Assembly: GCF_000711975.1 (NCBI RefSeq)
Contig: NZ_JONT01000002.1
Span: forward strand, 62,001-126,000
DNA from: Desulfofalx alkaliphila DSM 12257
Lineage (GTDB): Bacteria; Bacillota; Desulfotomaculia; Desulfotomaculales; Desulfohalotomaculaceae
DNA: 64,000 nt
Reading direction: 5' to 3'
Shown: one piece after another, positions 1-8,031 of the stretch
Numbering within the stretch: position 1 is the first letter of the stretch
Layout: each line of letters opens with the position of its first letter
Position numbers and translations under genes: made by a program
The notes under the pieces: generated by a model
Database searches by the model: none
The model's input: the letters and a program-made list of their open reading frames with translations, nothing else
What the model was told of the DNA's origin: nothing

Positions 1-83
1 GTGGGGCGGAATTGGCAGACGCGCTAGATTCAGGTTCTAGTGGGTGTACGCCCGTGGAGGTTCAAGTCCTCTTCACCGCACCA
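1..83 (+). tRNA. tRNA-Leu (CAG), 5' end cut by the window
   Basis: The anticodon arm is ctaga-TTCAGGT-tctag, giving anticodon CAG. A long variable arm (class II tRNA), the T-arm GGTTCAAGTCC and a genomically encoded CCA at 81-83 are visible. The 3' acceptor strand TCACCGC would pair with GCGGTGG, but only GTGG is present, so about 3 nt of the 5' acceptor strand lie outside the window. Confidence 0.95.
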
Positions 84-113
84 AAAGCCCTGTGCACAAA
101 ACAGGGCTTTTTA
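84..113. terminator. Bidirectional hairpin terminator after tRNA-Leu
   Basis: A 10-bp perfect stem (AAAGCCCTGT / ACAGGGCTTT) with a 7-nt loop ends in a T run on the plus strand and is preceded by an A run, so it can act on both strands. It separates tRNA-Leu from the convergent gene that ends at 111. Confidence 0.85.
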
Positions 114-596
114 TATTTGCTGCTGGATTGATTGGATAAACTCTCTGTTTACGGTGTTCCAATGGGCCACCAGGCGATAGGTAAACTCCTCCCACAAATT
201 GTTGCTGGGTGATATTGTTTCATAAATAACTTGAAATAAGATGGTAAGGGCCTTGTAGTAATGCTCATCCCGCACCGTTTTAGAGATATTACTATGACGG
301 ATGGTGTTAATAGACTGCATTATTTCAGATTTTGTGCCTTCATCCATGCAATTATAAATGAATTGCTGGTCAAGATAAGGTAAAATTTCTTCAAACAGTT
401 CGGTGCTCTTACATATTAACTCCATGGTGGCATGATTAGGTAAGGCCACCAGCGGTAGAAAGCCGCCTTTACCCATACATACCAACACCAGCAGCCGGTC
501 AAAGGTTAATTCATCCGGCAGCAGCTTTCTAATTTGCAGCAGCTGCCTGCGAAATTCTTTGGATTTTTTTAAAAGCTCATCAAGGGCTAAGTGCAT
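111..596 (-). CDS. Hypothetical protein, 161 aa
   Basis: No family is recognised. The start ATG at 596 follows a strong ribosome-binding sequence (GGGGGTGATTGT before ATG on the minus strand), which supports a real gene. The protein is soluble, with no signal peptide or membrane segment. It is mostly helical by composition: an amphipathic N-terminal helix rich in Lys/Arg/Leu, a short hydrophobic strand-like stretch around residues 35-52, and a helical C-terminal half. It ends in the shared terminator with tRNA-Leu and is transcribed divergently from the phasin-like gene at 729. No function is proposed. Confidence 0.6.
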   Translation of the reverse strand: MHLALDELLKKSKEFRRQLLQIRKLLPDELTFDRLLVLVCMGKGGFLPLVALPNHATMELICKSTELFEEILPYLDQQFIYNCMDEGTKSEIMQSINTIRHSNISKTVRDEHYYKALTILFQVIYETISPSNNLWEEFTYRLVAHWNTVNREFIQSIQQQI

Positions 597-653
597 ACAA
601 TCACCCCCTGGAACTTCAATTCTATAAATGGATAAAATTTCCTTTGGTATATT

Positions 654-682
654 TTGACTAGTTTTATCAAGTATGATCTTAT
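654..682 (+). promoter_or_regulatory. Candidate sigma-A promoter for the phasin-like gene
   Basis: TTGACT (654-659), 17-bp spacer, TCTTAT (677-682; four of six consensus bases). It lies 47 bp upstream of the start at 729 and is oriented correctly. The -35 element is good and the -10 element weak. Confidence 0.4.
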
Positions 683-728
683 TTTCTGGAGAAATACTGT
701 TGTTATAGAATATCAGGAGGTGATTAAA

Positions 729-1112
729 ATGGATATGTCTAGAAAAATTGCCATGGCCGGTCTGGGTGCATTGGCTGTGACTAGAGAGAAAGCAGAAAAA
801 TTAATAGATGAACTGGCTGAAAAGGGGGAAATGAACAGCGAGGAAATCAAACGTTTTTTTAATGAGCTGGTGGATAAAGGGCGCCACACCAGAAATAAAT
901 TTGCCGACAGCATGGGTTACACCCATGAAAATGACTACCACAGTTTGGAATTAAGGATTAGCCGTATTGAACATATGCTGGGTATTGAAGCTGAGCACCC
1001 TGACCGGTCCTATGATGAGGCACATTTTCATCAACCACAACGGGGTAGCAGGCGGTACGGCAGGCAAAGATACGGCAGACAACAACAGCAGCGCTATTAT
1101 ACTCACCAGTGA
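729..1112 (+). CDS. Phasin-family-like helical protein with Arg/Gln/Tyr tail
   Basis: The start was set at ATG 729 rather than further upstream because TCAGGAGGTGATTAAA directly precedes it. The product is about 127 aa. Residues 1-95 are a charged amphipathic helical region (TREKAEKLIDELAEKGE, then FFNELVDKGR) resembling the short phasin / PHA-synthesis-regulator-like proteins common in Firmicutes. Residues about 104-127 form a low-complexity tail with repeated RYGRQ units followed by a Gln run and tyrosines. Phasins coat polyhydroxyalkanoate granules, but no PHA synthase is in the window, so granule association is only inferred. The basic, aromatic tail could instead bind nucleic acid. Confidence 0.6.
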   Translation: MDMSRKIAMAGLGALAVTREKAEKLIDELAEKGEMNSEEIKRFFNELVDKGRHTRNKFADSMGYTHENDYHSLELRISRIEHMLGIEAEHPDRSYDEAHFHQPQRGSRRYGRQRYGRQQQQRYYTHQ

Positions 1113-1265
1113 AATAATGGCCGGTGGTACTCTTGGTGGGGTGGACAGACTTGTTCACCCCATTAATGCTTTTCGGTGTCGGAAAAGTGCGGTAGAATTG
1201 TATCATATTTGGGACAACTCCCCATATGTATATTACATAATACCGGTATGGGGGGATGATCACTG

Positions 1266-2414
1266 GTGAATAAAAGGGTAAATTATTGTATATATATTTT
1301 TACAATATTTATGATGCTGTTGGTGGCAGTGCCTGCTTACAGCGCAGCCGCTGCCGAGGAGCTGTCCCCTGAAGGGAATAAGCTACCGGAAGCGGAAAAG
1401 AATACCGAATTGGTTTTATTAATAATTGCAGACGGCTTACAGGCCAGTGCTTTAAGCAAAACCGCTTCACCAAATATAAAAGGTTTGGGAGCCGCCGGCC
1501 TTTATGCTGAAAGTGTCACTTCGGTGTTTCCCGAAGACACGCAATCAACAATAAGCAGCATCCTCACCGCTGACAACCCGGCAAACCGGCAAAATGCCAC
1601 CGGCATTCTGTCAATCTTGAAAGAAAAAAATATTAGCAGCTCACTTTTTGACGGCAGTGAACAATTTGGCCACTTAAAAGACCTATTGACCTTTGTCGGA
1701 GAGGGCCCCTATAAGGGCAGTGATAAACTGGTTGCTGACAGCGTAATTGATCAATTGAGTAAAAATGAAACCTATTTTAATCTTGTTATCTTTCCGGAAT
1801 TGAGGAAGGTGCTGGAAGAGCACGGGGCAAACAGTGATGAATATTTAAAACAAGTGAGCAACACCGATAATCAGGTGGGTCGTATTTTGCACTACTTGCA
1901 CACCAGGGATATATTTGATAACAGCCTAATTGTTGTTACCGGTACACTGGGCCAGCCGCCCCTGGTAATGAAAGGGCCGCAGCTAAAGGTCGGGGCTGTT
2001 ATACCTCCTGTTAACATCACTGATATCAGCCCCACCCTGGCCTACCTAATGGGTTTAAAACTGACCGGCGGCAAGGGTATGGTAATGTACAACGCCATCA
2101 AACCCAGGCAAGATCGTACCGAGGCCTATTTGCTCAGCCAGAGGGTTAATGACTTAAGCCATGCCTATGCCAATGCATTAAAGGAAAAGCACAGGTTAGA
2201 AGAAGAAAAGGCCGATGTAAATTTGCAGCAGCAAAAACTCTCCCATGAAAAACAGCAAATACAGCATGAAATAGATGTGCGGGATCAAGAAATAGCCGCC
2301 TTGACCGATAAGATTAGCCATATGAAGACCGGCGGTATAATTGTGCTGGTGCTGCTGGCTGTGGGATATGTGGTGGAATACCGAATATTGCGTAAAAAGT
2401 TCTTAATGTTTTAG
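1266..2414 (+). CDS. Membrane-tethered alkaline-phosphatase-superfamily protein
   Basis: This 382-aa product has an N-terminal signal peptide (hydrophobic residues about 9-24, then AYSAAAA). An AP-superfamily / type I phosphodiesterase fold follows: LVLLIIADGL (metal-ligand Asp near residue 56), FPEDTQSTISSIL where the Thr/Ser nucleophile would lie, and DISPTLAYLMGL near residue 258. Residues about 290-350 are a charged coiled coil (EKHRLEEEKADVNLQQQKL). A single membrane helix at about 356-375 and a short basic tail complete it. The GTG start at 1266 is preceded by a GGGGGGATGATC ribosome-binding sequence. The enzyme domain is probably held outside the cell by the coiled-coil stalk. The substrate is unknown. 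The HxH metal site near the C-terminal end of the domain is not obvious, so it may not be catalytic. Confidence 0.65.
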   Translation: MNKRVNYCIYIFTIFMMLLVAVPAYSAAAAEELSPEGNKLPEAEKNTELVLLIIADGLQASALSKTASPNIKGLGAAGLYAESVTSVFPEDTQSTISSILTADNPANRQNATGILSILKEKNISSSLFDGSEQFGHLKDLLTFVGEGPYKGSDKLVADSVIDQLSKNETYFNLVIFPELRKVLEEHGANSDEYLKQVSNTDNQVGRILHYLHTRDIFDNSLIVVTGTLGQPPLVMKGPQLKVGAVIPPVNITDISPTLAYLMGLKLTGGKGMVMYNAIKPRQDRTEAYLLSQRVNDLSHAYANALKEKHRLEEEKADVNLQQQKLSHEKQQIQHEIDVRDQEIAALTDKISHMKTGGIIVLVLLAVGYVVEYRILRKKFLMF

Positions 2415-2432
2415 CCGGAGTGCGCTCCGGCT
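2413..2432 (+). terminator. Hairpin overlapping the stop codon of the phosphatase-like gene
   Basis: AGCCGGAG / CTCCGGCT is an 8-bp perfect stem with a TGCG loop, followed by the weakly T-rich GATTATTTGTT. It probably separates the 1266-2414 gene from the Hdr operon. Confidence 0.6.
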
Positions 2433-2493
2433 GATTATTTGTTATAATGATCGCATGTTAAATAGTTAGCTACTTATTAGGAAACGGGGGGTT

Positions 2494-3027
2494 ATGGTGG
2501 CAGTGCATGATTTGGCAAAACAGGTGGCGGTAGATACCGGTCAACTGACATTACGTTGCTATGGGTGTGCCAGGTGTAGTGCCGGTTGTCCTGTTTCCTT
2601 TGCCACGGATTTAAAAACCCACCAGGTAATAAGATTGGTGAACCTAGGTCAATTGGACAAGCTGTTGCAGAGCAAGGCAATTTGGCTGTGTGCCTTTTGT
2701 AAAACCTGTAAGCAGCGGTGTCCCAATGACATAGACGGTTCTGAGGTGATCGATTGGCTAAAGCATAAGGCCTTGGAGAAAAAGGTGACACCGGCCCTGC
2801 CCAACATACCGATTTTATATGAGGTATTTATGGATTCGGTGGAAAAGCTGGGCCGGGTGTATGAAGCCGGCTGGATAGGTGTTTATAAAATTAAAACAAA
2901 AACATACACCAAGGATTTAAAATTGGGTTTAAAAATGATTAAAAAGCGCAAAATCAAGCTCTTGCCGGGAAGAATTAAAAATTACCGGCAGATTAAAGAG
3001 ATATTCGAGCGCGCCCGAAAGGGGTAA
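2494..3027 (+). CDS. hdrC: Heterodisulfide reductase subunit C-like iron-sulfur protein
   Basis: This 177-aa protein carries two [4Fe-4S] motifs: CYGCARCSAGCP (from about residue 22) and CAFCKTCKQRCP (about 68-79). This is the HdrC arrangement. HdrC passes electrons from the flavin subunit HdrA to the HdrB active site. The C-terminal third is basic (KMIKKRKIKLLPGRIKNYRQIK) and lacks motifs. It is the first gene of hdrC-hdrB-hdrA-mvhD-metV-metF, with HdrB beginning 6 nt after its stop. The start is uncertain between ATG 2494 and nearby in-frame GTG codons; the GGGGGG run is very close to 2494. Confidence 0.9.
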   Translation: MVAVHDLAKQVAVDTGQLTLRCYGCARCSAGCPVSFATDLKTHQVIRLVNLGQLDKLLQSKAIWLCAFCKTCKQRCPNDIDGSEVIDWLKHKALEKKVTPALPNIPILYEVFMDSVEKLGRVYEAGWIGVYKIKTKTYTKDLKLGLKMIKKRKIKLLPGRIKNYRQIKEIFERARKG

Positions 3028-3033
3028 TGACGG

Positions 3034-3897
3034 ATGAAGTACAGCTATTATCCAGGCTGCTCCCTTTGCTCCACCGCTTCGGAATACAACCTGTCTTCTG
3101 AGGCCATATGCGCTAAACTGGGCATAGCTTTAGAAGAAATAAACGATTGGAACTGCTGCGGTGCCACGGTGGCCCATGCCACCAGTGCTCATTTGTCGGT
3201 GGCCCTGCCGCTGCGCAACCTGGTACTGGCCGAGCCCCAAGGCTTGGACGTGGTGGTGCCCTGTGCAGCCTGTTATCATTGGCTGCGGGTGGCCCACCAC
3301 CAGGTGGTTGAGAACACCCCCGCCGGCAGGCGGGCCAACCAAGAAATGGCTGCGGTGATGGGGCAAAAATACCGGGGCAGTTTACAGGTAAAGCACCTTT
3401 TAGAGGTACTGATGGAGCCGCAGGTGTTGGCAATGATAAAGCGGCAGTTAGAAAAACCCTTAACCGGTTTAAAGTTGGCTGCCTACTACGGTTGTTTAAT
3501 GCTTAGGCCCGGCCATGTGGTGGCCTTTGACGACCCCGAGCAGCCCAGGCAGTTAGACAATATCACCACTGCCCTGGGTGCAGAGGCGGTGCGCTGGTCA
3601 GACAAGGTGGAGTGCTGCGGCGGCAGTTTTACCCTGGCCGAGTCAGGGGTGGTCAGTAAGCTCAGTGCGGATATTATTTCTGCCGCCCGTCGGGGCGGGG
3701 CAGAGGCAATAGTAACTGCCTGCCCCTTGTGTCAGGCCAATTTGGATACCAGACAGCAAGAGGGCACACCGAAAATGCCGGTGTTTTACATCACTGAGCT
3801 GATGGGGGTGGCCCTGGGCATGCCCCAGTATAAAAAGTGGTTTAAAAAACACCTTGTGGACCCGATGCCATTACTTAAGGAAAAGGGACTTGTTTAG
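3034..3897 (+). CDS. hdrB: Heterodisulfide reductase subunit B-like protein
   Basis: This 287-aa protein has two cysteine-rich CCG domains: WNCCGATVAHAT with upstream PGCSLCS and downstream VVPCAACYHW, then YYGCLMLRP, VECCGGSFTLAE and TACPLCQANL. In methanogen HdrB these motifs bind two noncubane [4Fe-4S] clusters that reduce the heterodisulfide. Bacteria lack CoM-CoB disulfide, so in this operon the site is expected to work with another substrate or simply relay electrons to the MetVF module. It is tightly coupled to hdrC and hdrA. Confidence 0.93.
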   Translation: MKYSYYPGCSLCSTASEYNLSSEAICAKLGIALEEINDWNCCGATVAHATSAHLSVALPLRNLVLAEPQGLDVVVPCAACYHWLRVAHHQVVENTPAGRRANQEMAAVMGQKYRGSLQVKHLLEVLMEPQVLAMIKRQLEKPLTGLKLAAYYGCLMLRPGHVVAFDDPEQPRQLDNITTALGAEAVRWSDKVECCGGSFTLAESGVVSKLSADIISAARRGGAEAIVTACPLCQANLDTRQQEGTPKMPVFYITELMGVALGMPQYKKWFKKHLVDPMPLLKEKGLV

Positions 3898-3944
3898 GAC
3901 AGTGTTAAGGTTATTAAGTGTTTAATTTTTTACCAGAAAGGTTG

Positions 3945-6900
3945 ATGGCTGTGAAACAGCAAAGGGTTGGTGCGGTGTTGGTGGTTGGCGGCGGTATTGC
4001 CGGAATGCAGGCTGCCGCTGACCTTGCCGAAGGCGGCTTTCTGGTTTATTTGGCCACTGCCGATGACTCCTTGGGGGGCCGCATGGCCATGCTGGACAAA
4101 ACCTTCCCCACCAATGAATGCTCCATGTGCCTGTTAGGCCCCCGCATGACCGGGAGCCTCAGCCATGCTAATATAAAGCTAATAACCCGAGCCACCCTTG
4201 CGGAACTGCAAGGTGAGCCCGGCAATTTTAATGCGGTGCTAGATCGGCAGCCCCGGTATGTGGATGAAAGCCGCTGCACCGGTTGCGGTCAATGTGCCGA
4301 GGTATGCCCGGTAAAGGTGACTGATCAATTTAATGGCGGCCTTTCCCGGCGCAAAGCCATTTATAAGCAATTTCCCCAGGCGGTGCCCAACAAGTATGCA
4401 ATTGATGCGAAAAACTGTATTAACTGCAAGCGCTGCGCCAAGGAATGCGGCACCGGTGCCATAGACTACAGCCAGCAGCCGGAACAACTAACCATCCCGG
4501 TGGGGGCAGTGATATTGGCACCGGGATTTCAGTCATTTGATGCCACCGTTCTTGGTCAATACGGTTTGGGCCATTACCCCAACGTGGTAAGTAACATCCA
4601 GTTTGAGCGTATGCTGTCTTCCACCGGGCCCACCGGCGGGCAGATCAGGCGCCCATCCGATGGGGAAGTGCCGAAAAAAATAGCCTTTATCCAATGTGTT
4701 GGCTCCAGGGATTGCCGCCCTAACCAGGGGGCAGAGTATTGTTCCGGAGTTTGCTGTATGGCTTCAATAAAGGAAGCGGTAATTGCCAGAGAACATCATC
4801 CGGAAATAGAGCCCACCATATTTTACTTGGATATACGGGCCCATGGAAAAAACTTTGACCGTTATGTGGAACGGGCTAAAGAGCAAGGCATTACCCTGAA
4901 CAGGGCACTGATATCGTCAGTTAAGGAAGACCCTGCTACGGCCAACTTAACCCTGCGACATTATTGCCGGGGGGAGGTGCTGGCGGAGCAATTTGATCTG
5001 GTGGTACTGGCCAGCGGTGTTCGCCCGCACCAATCGGCAAAGGAGCTGGCCCGGGCGGCGGGAATAGAATTAAACCGGTATGGGTTTGTAAAAACAGATG
5101 AAGCAAACCCCGTTCAAACCACTAGAATGGGGGTATTTGCCGCCGGTGGTTTCATCGGCCCCCGTGACATTCCGGAAACGGTGGTGAACGGTGCTGCCGC
5201 TGCAGCCTCTGCGGCCCGGTTGCTAAAGGATGCCAGGGGTACCATGGAAGAGGTGGTGGAATATCCACCGGAGCTGAATGTTATGGATGAAGAAGCCCGG
5301 GTGGGGGTCTTTGTATGCCGTTGCGGCACTAACATTGCCGGGGTGGTTGATGTTCCGGCAGTGGTGGAGTGTATCGGCAAGCTGCCGGGGGTAGAGTATG
5401 CCTGTGAGTTTACCTACAGCTGCTCACAACAGTCCCTGCAGCAAATTACAGATATTATTCGCCGCCGGCGGCTAAACAGGGTGGTGGTGGCTGCCTGCTC
5501 CGTCCGTACCCATCTGCCCTTGTTTCAACAGGCCATTAAGCAGGCGGGGCTAAACCCTTACTACTTGGAAATGGCCAATATCAGGGACCACTGCTCCTGG
5601 GTGCACCGGGAATACCCCGATGCGGCCACCCGGAAGGCCAAGGATTTAACAGCCATGGCCCTTGGTAAAGTGCGTGAGAATAAACCACTGCACCCCCAGC
5701 AGGCACCGGTTGTCCAAAGCTCACTGGTGGTTGGAGGGGGCATTGCGGGCCTCACCGCTGCCCTTTCACTTGCTGACCAGGGCTATGGTGTCTATCTGTT
5801 AGAAAGGCAGCCCCGGTTAGGGGGCATGGTGCAGCGGCTTCCTTTATATAATAAAATCCTTGAGGATAAGATAGCGGCGGTGACGGAACACCCCAACATT
5901 ACTGTCTATATGGATGCTCAACTAAGGGAGTGTGCCGGCAGAATAGGCAGTTTTACATCCACCGTACAAACAGCAGGCGGTCAAGTGCAGCTGCAGCACG
6001 GCACAGTGATTATTGCCACCGGCCATGAACCTGCGGAGGTGGACCGGTATCTGTACGGCAAGGATCGGCGGGTAATTACCCGGCTGGAAATGGAAGACCG
6101 TTTAAATAAAAAAGAACTTGAAGATATAGATAAGGTGGTTTTCATTCAATGTGTCGGTTCCCGGGAGAAGGGCAGGGAGTACTGCAGCCGCACCTGCTGT
6201 AACCAAACGGTGCGCCAGGCACTGGAAATAAAAAACCTACGCCCCCATACATCGGTGTTTGTCTTGTACCGGGATATGCGCACTTACGGATTTGCCGAAG
6301 GCGATTACCTAAAGGCCCGGGAGCAGGGGGTAATATTCATTAATTATGCACCGGAACAGCCGCCCAGGGTGCAGAGCAGTGATAGCCACCTGACGGTGGA
6401 TATTTATGACCCCGTGGGCCAGGTGCAGTTAACACTGGCGGCAGAACTCTTGGTGCTGGCCAACGGTGTGGAAGCTGCAAAGGATTTGCACAAGCTGGCC
6501 GGTCTGTTTAAGCTTCCATTAAACGAGGACCGTTTCTTTGTGGAAACCCATGCCAAGCTATCGCCCTTGGATGTGCCCAGGCCGGGTATATTTATTTGCG
6601 GTGGCGCCCATTCACCCCAACATGTGGCTGAAACCATAGCCCAGGCCCAAGGGGCGGCGGCCAGGGCGGCGGCGGTGCTGTCTAAGCCCCACCTCTTGGC
6701 CGGCGGTTCGGTGGCCCGGGTGATAGCAGAAAAATGTGCCGCCTGTTTAACCTGTGTAAGGGTGTGCCCCTTTAGTATCCCAATCATTGGCGCTGACAAC
6801 ACTGCAGAAATAAATGGGGTGCAATGTCAGGGCTGCGGCACCTGTGCCGGGGCCTGTCCCAACGGAGCCATAGTGCTGGAACATTATCATACCAACCAGT

Positions 6901-6950
6901 TAACAGAAAAGGTGAAGGCCATGTTTGGCTTAGGAGGTGGCAGAGCATGA
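3945..6950 (+). CDS. hdrA: Large double-module HdrA flavoprotein (electron-bifurcation type)
   Basis: About 1001 aa, longer than methanogen HdrA (about 650 aa). Module 1 begins with VLVVGGGIAGM (FAD) and carries ECSMC, a ferredoxin pair (CTGCGQCAEVCP, CINCKRCAKEC) and FIQCVGSRD. A cysteine-containing linker follows (VFVCRCGTNIAG). Module 2 begins with LVVGGGIAGLTAAL near residue 595 and repeats FIQCVGSRE. The C-terminus has a second ferredoxin pair (CAACLTCVRVCP, CQGCGTCAGACP). HdrA is the bifurcating FAD subunit in Hdr complexes; bifurcation here is inferred. ATG 3945 was preferred over GTG 3918 because AGAAAGG lies just before it and the protein then starts close to the FAD motif. The stop overlaps the mvhD start (ATGA). 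Confidence 0.92.
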   Translation: MAVKQQRVGAVLVVGGGIAGMQAAADLAEGGFLVYLATADDSLGGRMAMLDKTFPTNECSMCLLGPRMTGSLSHANIKLITRATLAELQGEPGNFNAVLDRQPRYVDESRCTGCGQCAEVCPVKVTDQFNGGLSRRKAIYKQFPQAVPNKYAIDAKNCINCKRCAKECGTGAIDYSQQPEQLTIPVGAVILAPGFQSFDATVLGQYGLGHYPNVVSNIQFERMLSSTGPTGGQIRRPSDGEVPKKIAFIQCVGSRDCRPNQGAEYCSGVCCMASIKEAVIAREHHPEIEPTIFYLDIRAHGKNFDRYVERAKEQGITLNRALISSVKEDPATANLTLRHYCRGEVLAEQFDLVVLASGVRPHQSAKELARAAGIELNRYGFVKTDEANPVQTTRMGVFAAGGFIGPRDIPETVVNGAAAAASAARLLKDARGTMEEVVEYPPELNVMDEEARVGVFVCRCGTNIAGVVDVPAVVECIGKLPGVEYACEFTYSCSQQSLQQITDIIRRRRLNRVVVAACSVRTHLPLFQQAIKQAGLNPYYLEMANIRDHCSWVHREYPDAATRKAKDLTAMALGKVRENKPLHPQQAPVVQSSLVVGGGIAGLTAALSLADQGYGVYLLERQPRLGGMVQRLPLYNKILEDKIAAVTEHPNITVYMDAQLRECAGRIGSFTSTVQTAGGQVQLQHGTVIIATGHEPAEVDRYLYGKDRRVITRLEMEDRLNKKELEDIDKVVFIQCVGSREKGREYCSRTCCNQTVRQALEIKNLRPHTSVFVLYRDMRTYGFAEGDYLKAREQGVIFINYAPEQPPRVQSSDSHLTVDIYDPVGQVQLTLAAELLVLANGVEAAKDLHKLAGLFKLPLNEDRFFVETHAKLSPLDVPRPGIFICGGAHSPQHVAETIAQAQGAAARAAAVLSKPHLLAGGSVARVIAEKCAACLTCVRVCPFSIPIIGADNTAEINGVQCQGCGTCAGACPNGAIVLEHYHTNQLTEKVKAMFGLGGGRA

Positions 6951-7366
6951 GCGACTTTAAACCGAAAATCATAGCCTTTTGCTGCTACTATTGCGCCTAT
7001 GCTGCCGCCGATGTGGCCGGATCGCTGCGGCTACAGTATGCGCCGGAAGTAAGACTAATAGAAATGCCCTGCTCCGGGCGAGTGGACCCGGTGATATTGC
7101 TGAAGGCCTTTGAGGAAGGGGCCGACGGCGTATATGTGGCCGGCTGTTTAGAGGGAGATTGCCACTTCTTAAAGGGCAATCTGCGGGCCAAAAAACGGGT
7201 GCAATATGTGCAAGAAAAACTTGCCGAACTGGGAATAGAGCCGGAGCGGTTGGCCATGTATAACTTGAGCGGCGCCCAGGGTAATGTCTTTGCCCGGGTG
7301 GCCGATGAATTTACCCAAAGGATAAAACAATTGGGGCCCAGCCCCATCAGGGGGTGTGGTAGATGA
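6947..7366 (+). CDS. mvhD: MvhD-like [2Fe-2S] electron-transfer subunit
   Basis: This 139-aa protein starts at ATG 6947 (TAGGAGGTGGCAGAGC before it), overlapping the hdrA stop. Conserved cysteines occur in IAFCCYYCAYAAAD, MPCSGRVDP and AGCLEGDCHF, the pattern of the hydrogenase iron-sulfur / MvhD family. MvhD links HdrA to a partner electron donor; in this operon the partner is expected to be the MetVF module. It overlaps metV by 4 nt (ATGA), which implies translational coupling. Confidence 0.92.
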   Translation: MSDFKPKIIAFCCYYCAYAAADVAGSLRLQYAPEVRLIEMPCSGRVDPVILLKAFEEGADGVYVAGCLEGDCHFLKGNLRAKKRVQYVQEKLAELGIEPERLAMYNLSGAQGNVFARVADEFTQRIKQLGPSPIRGCGR

Positions 7367-8031
7367 TTATTGCGGAGCAAAAGCCGATAAGCGAAGTGGC
7401 TGCCTTTATCGACAAATTTGATAGGGTGCTCTTGGTGGGCTGTGGGGGATGTGCCAGTGTATGCCTGGCCGGGGGCGAAGCCGAGGCAGAAATGCTGGCC
7501 ACCGGGCTGCGTATTTTACGCAAAAAACAAGGGGGCAGCTTAGAAACCCTTGTCACCACCGTCACCCGCCAGTGCGACCCTGAGTTTATTGAAAAACTTT
7601 CAGATACTGTGGACACTGTGGATGCAGTGATATCTTTAGGTTGCGGAGTGGGCGTACAATTTTTGGCCGAGCGCTTTACCGATAAATTGGTGCTGCCGGC
7701 CCTAAACACCGCCTTTGCCGGCGGTACCGTCAGCCCGGGCCTGTGGGAAGAGCGCTGCAGCCTGTGCGGCCAATGTATGCTGCACCTCACCGGAGGAATT
7801 TGCCCAATAAGCAGATGTGCTAAAAGCATACAAAACGGCCCCTGTGGCGGTTCGCAGTTGGGCAAGTGTGAAATTCACCCTGATACCCCCTGTGCCTGGC
7901 AGCTGATATATGATCGTTTGGTAAAACTAAACCGGCTGGACTTAATGTTAGAATACCGCCCGGCCAAGGATTGGTCCCATGAGCGTTCCGGTGGCCCCAG
8001 ACGGATGGTGAGGGAGGATGCACAGCTATGA
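7363..8031 (+). CDS. metV: MetV, zinc-finger partner of methylenetetrahydrofolate reductase
   Basis: This 222-aa protein has VGCGGCASVCLAGGE near the N-terminus, then CSLCGQCMLHLTGGICPISRC and NGPCGGSQLGKCE, the signature of the MetV / methylene-THF-reductase C-terminal family. In acetogens MetV binds MetF and supplies an iron-sulfur or zinc site for electron entry. The final part, rich in charged residues and ending SHERSGGPRRMV, probably contacts partners. Its start overlaps the mvhD stop and its stop overlaps the metF start, so subunit synthesis is tightly coupled. Confidence 0.9.
   Translation: MIIAEQKPISEVAAFIDKFDRVLLVGCGGCASVCLAGGEAEAEMLATGLRILRKKQGGSLETLVTTVTRQCDPEFIEKLSDTVDTVDAVISLGCGVGVQFLAERFTDKLVLPALNTAFAGGTVSPGLWEERCSLCGQCMLHLTGGICPISRCAKSIQNGPCGGSQLGKCEIHPDTPCAWQLIYDRLVKLNRLDLMLEYRPAKDWSHERSGGPRRMVREDAQL

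Noticed and set aside
967-1269. Overlapping frames on both strands around 958-1269
   Set aside because: They overlap the well-supported phasin-like gene and lack ribosome-binding sites; composition follows the other frame.
3113-3433. Long minus-strand frames inside hdrB, hdrA and glycerate kinase genes
   Set aside because: High-GC shadow frames of strongly supported genes, without homology or start signals.
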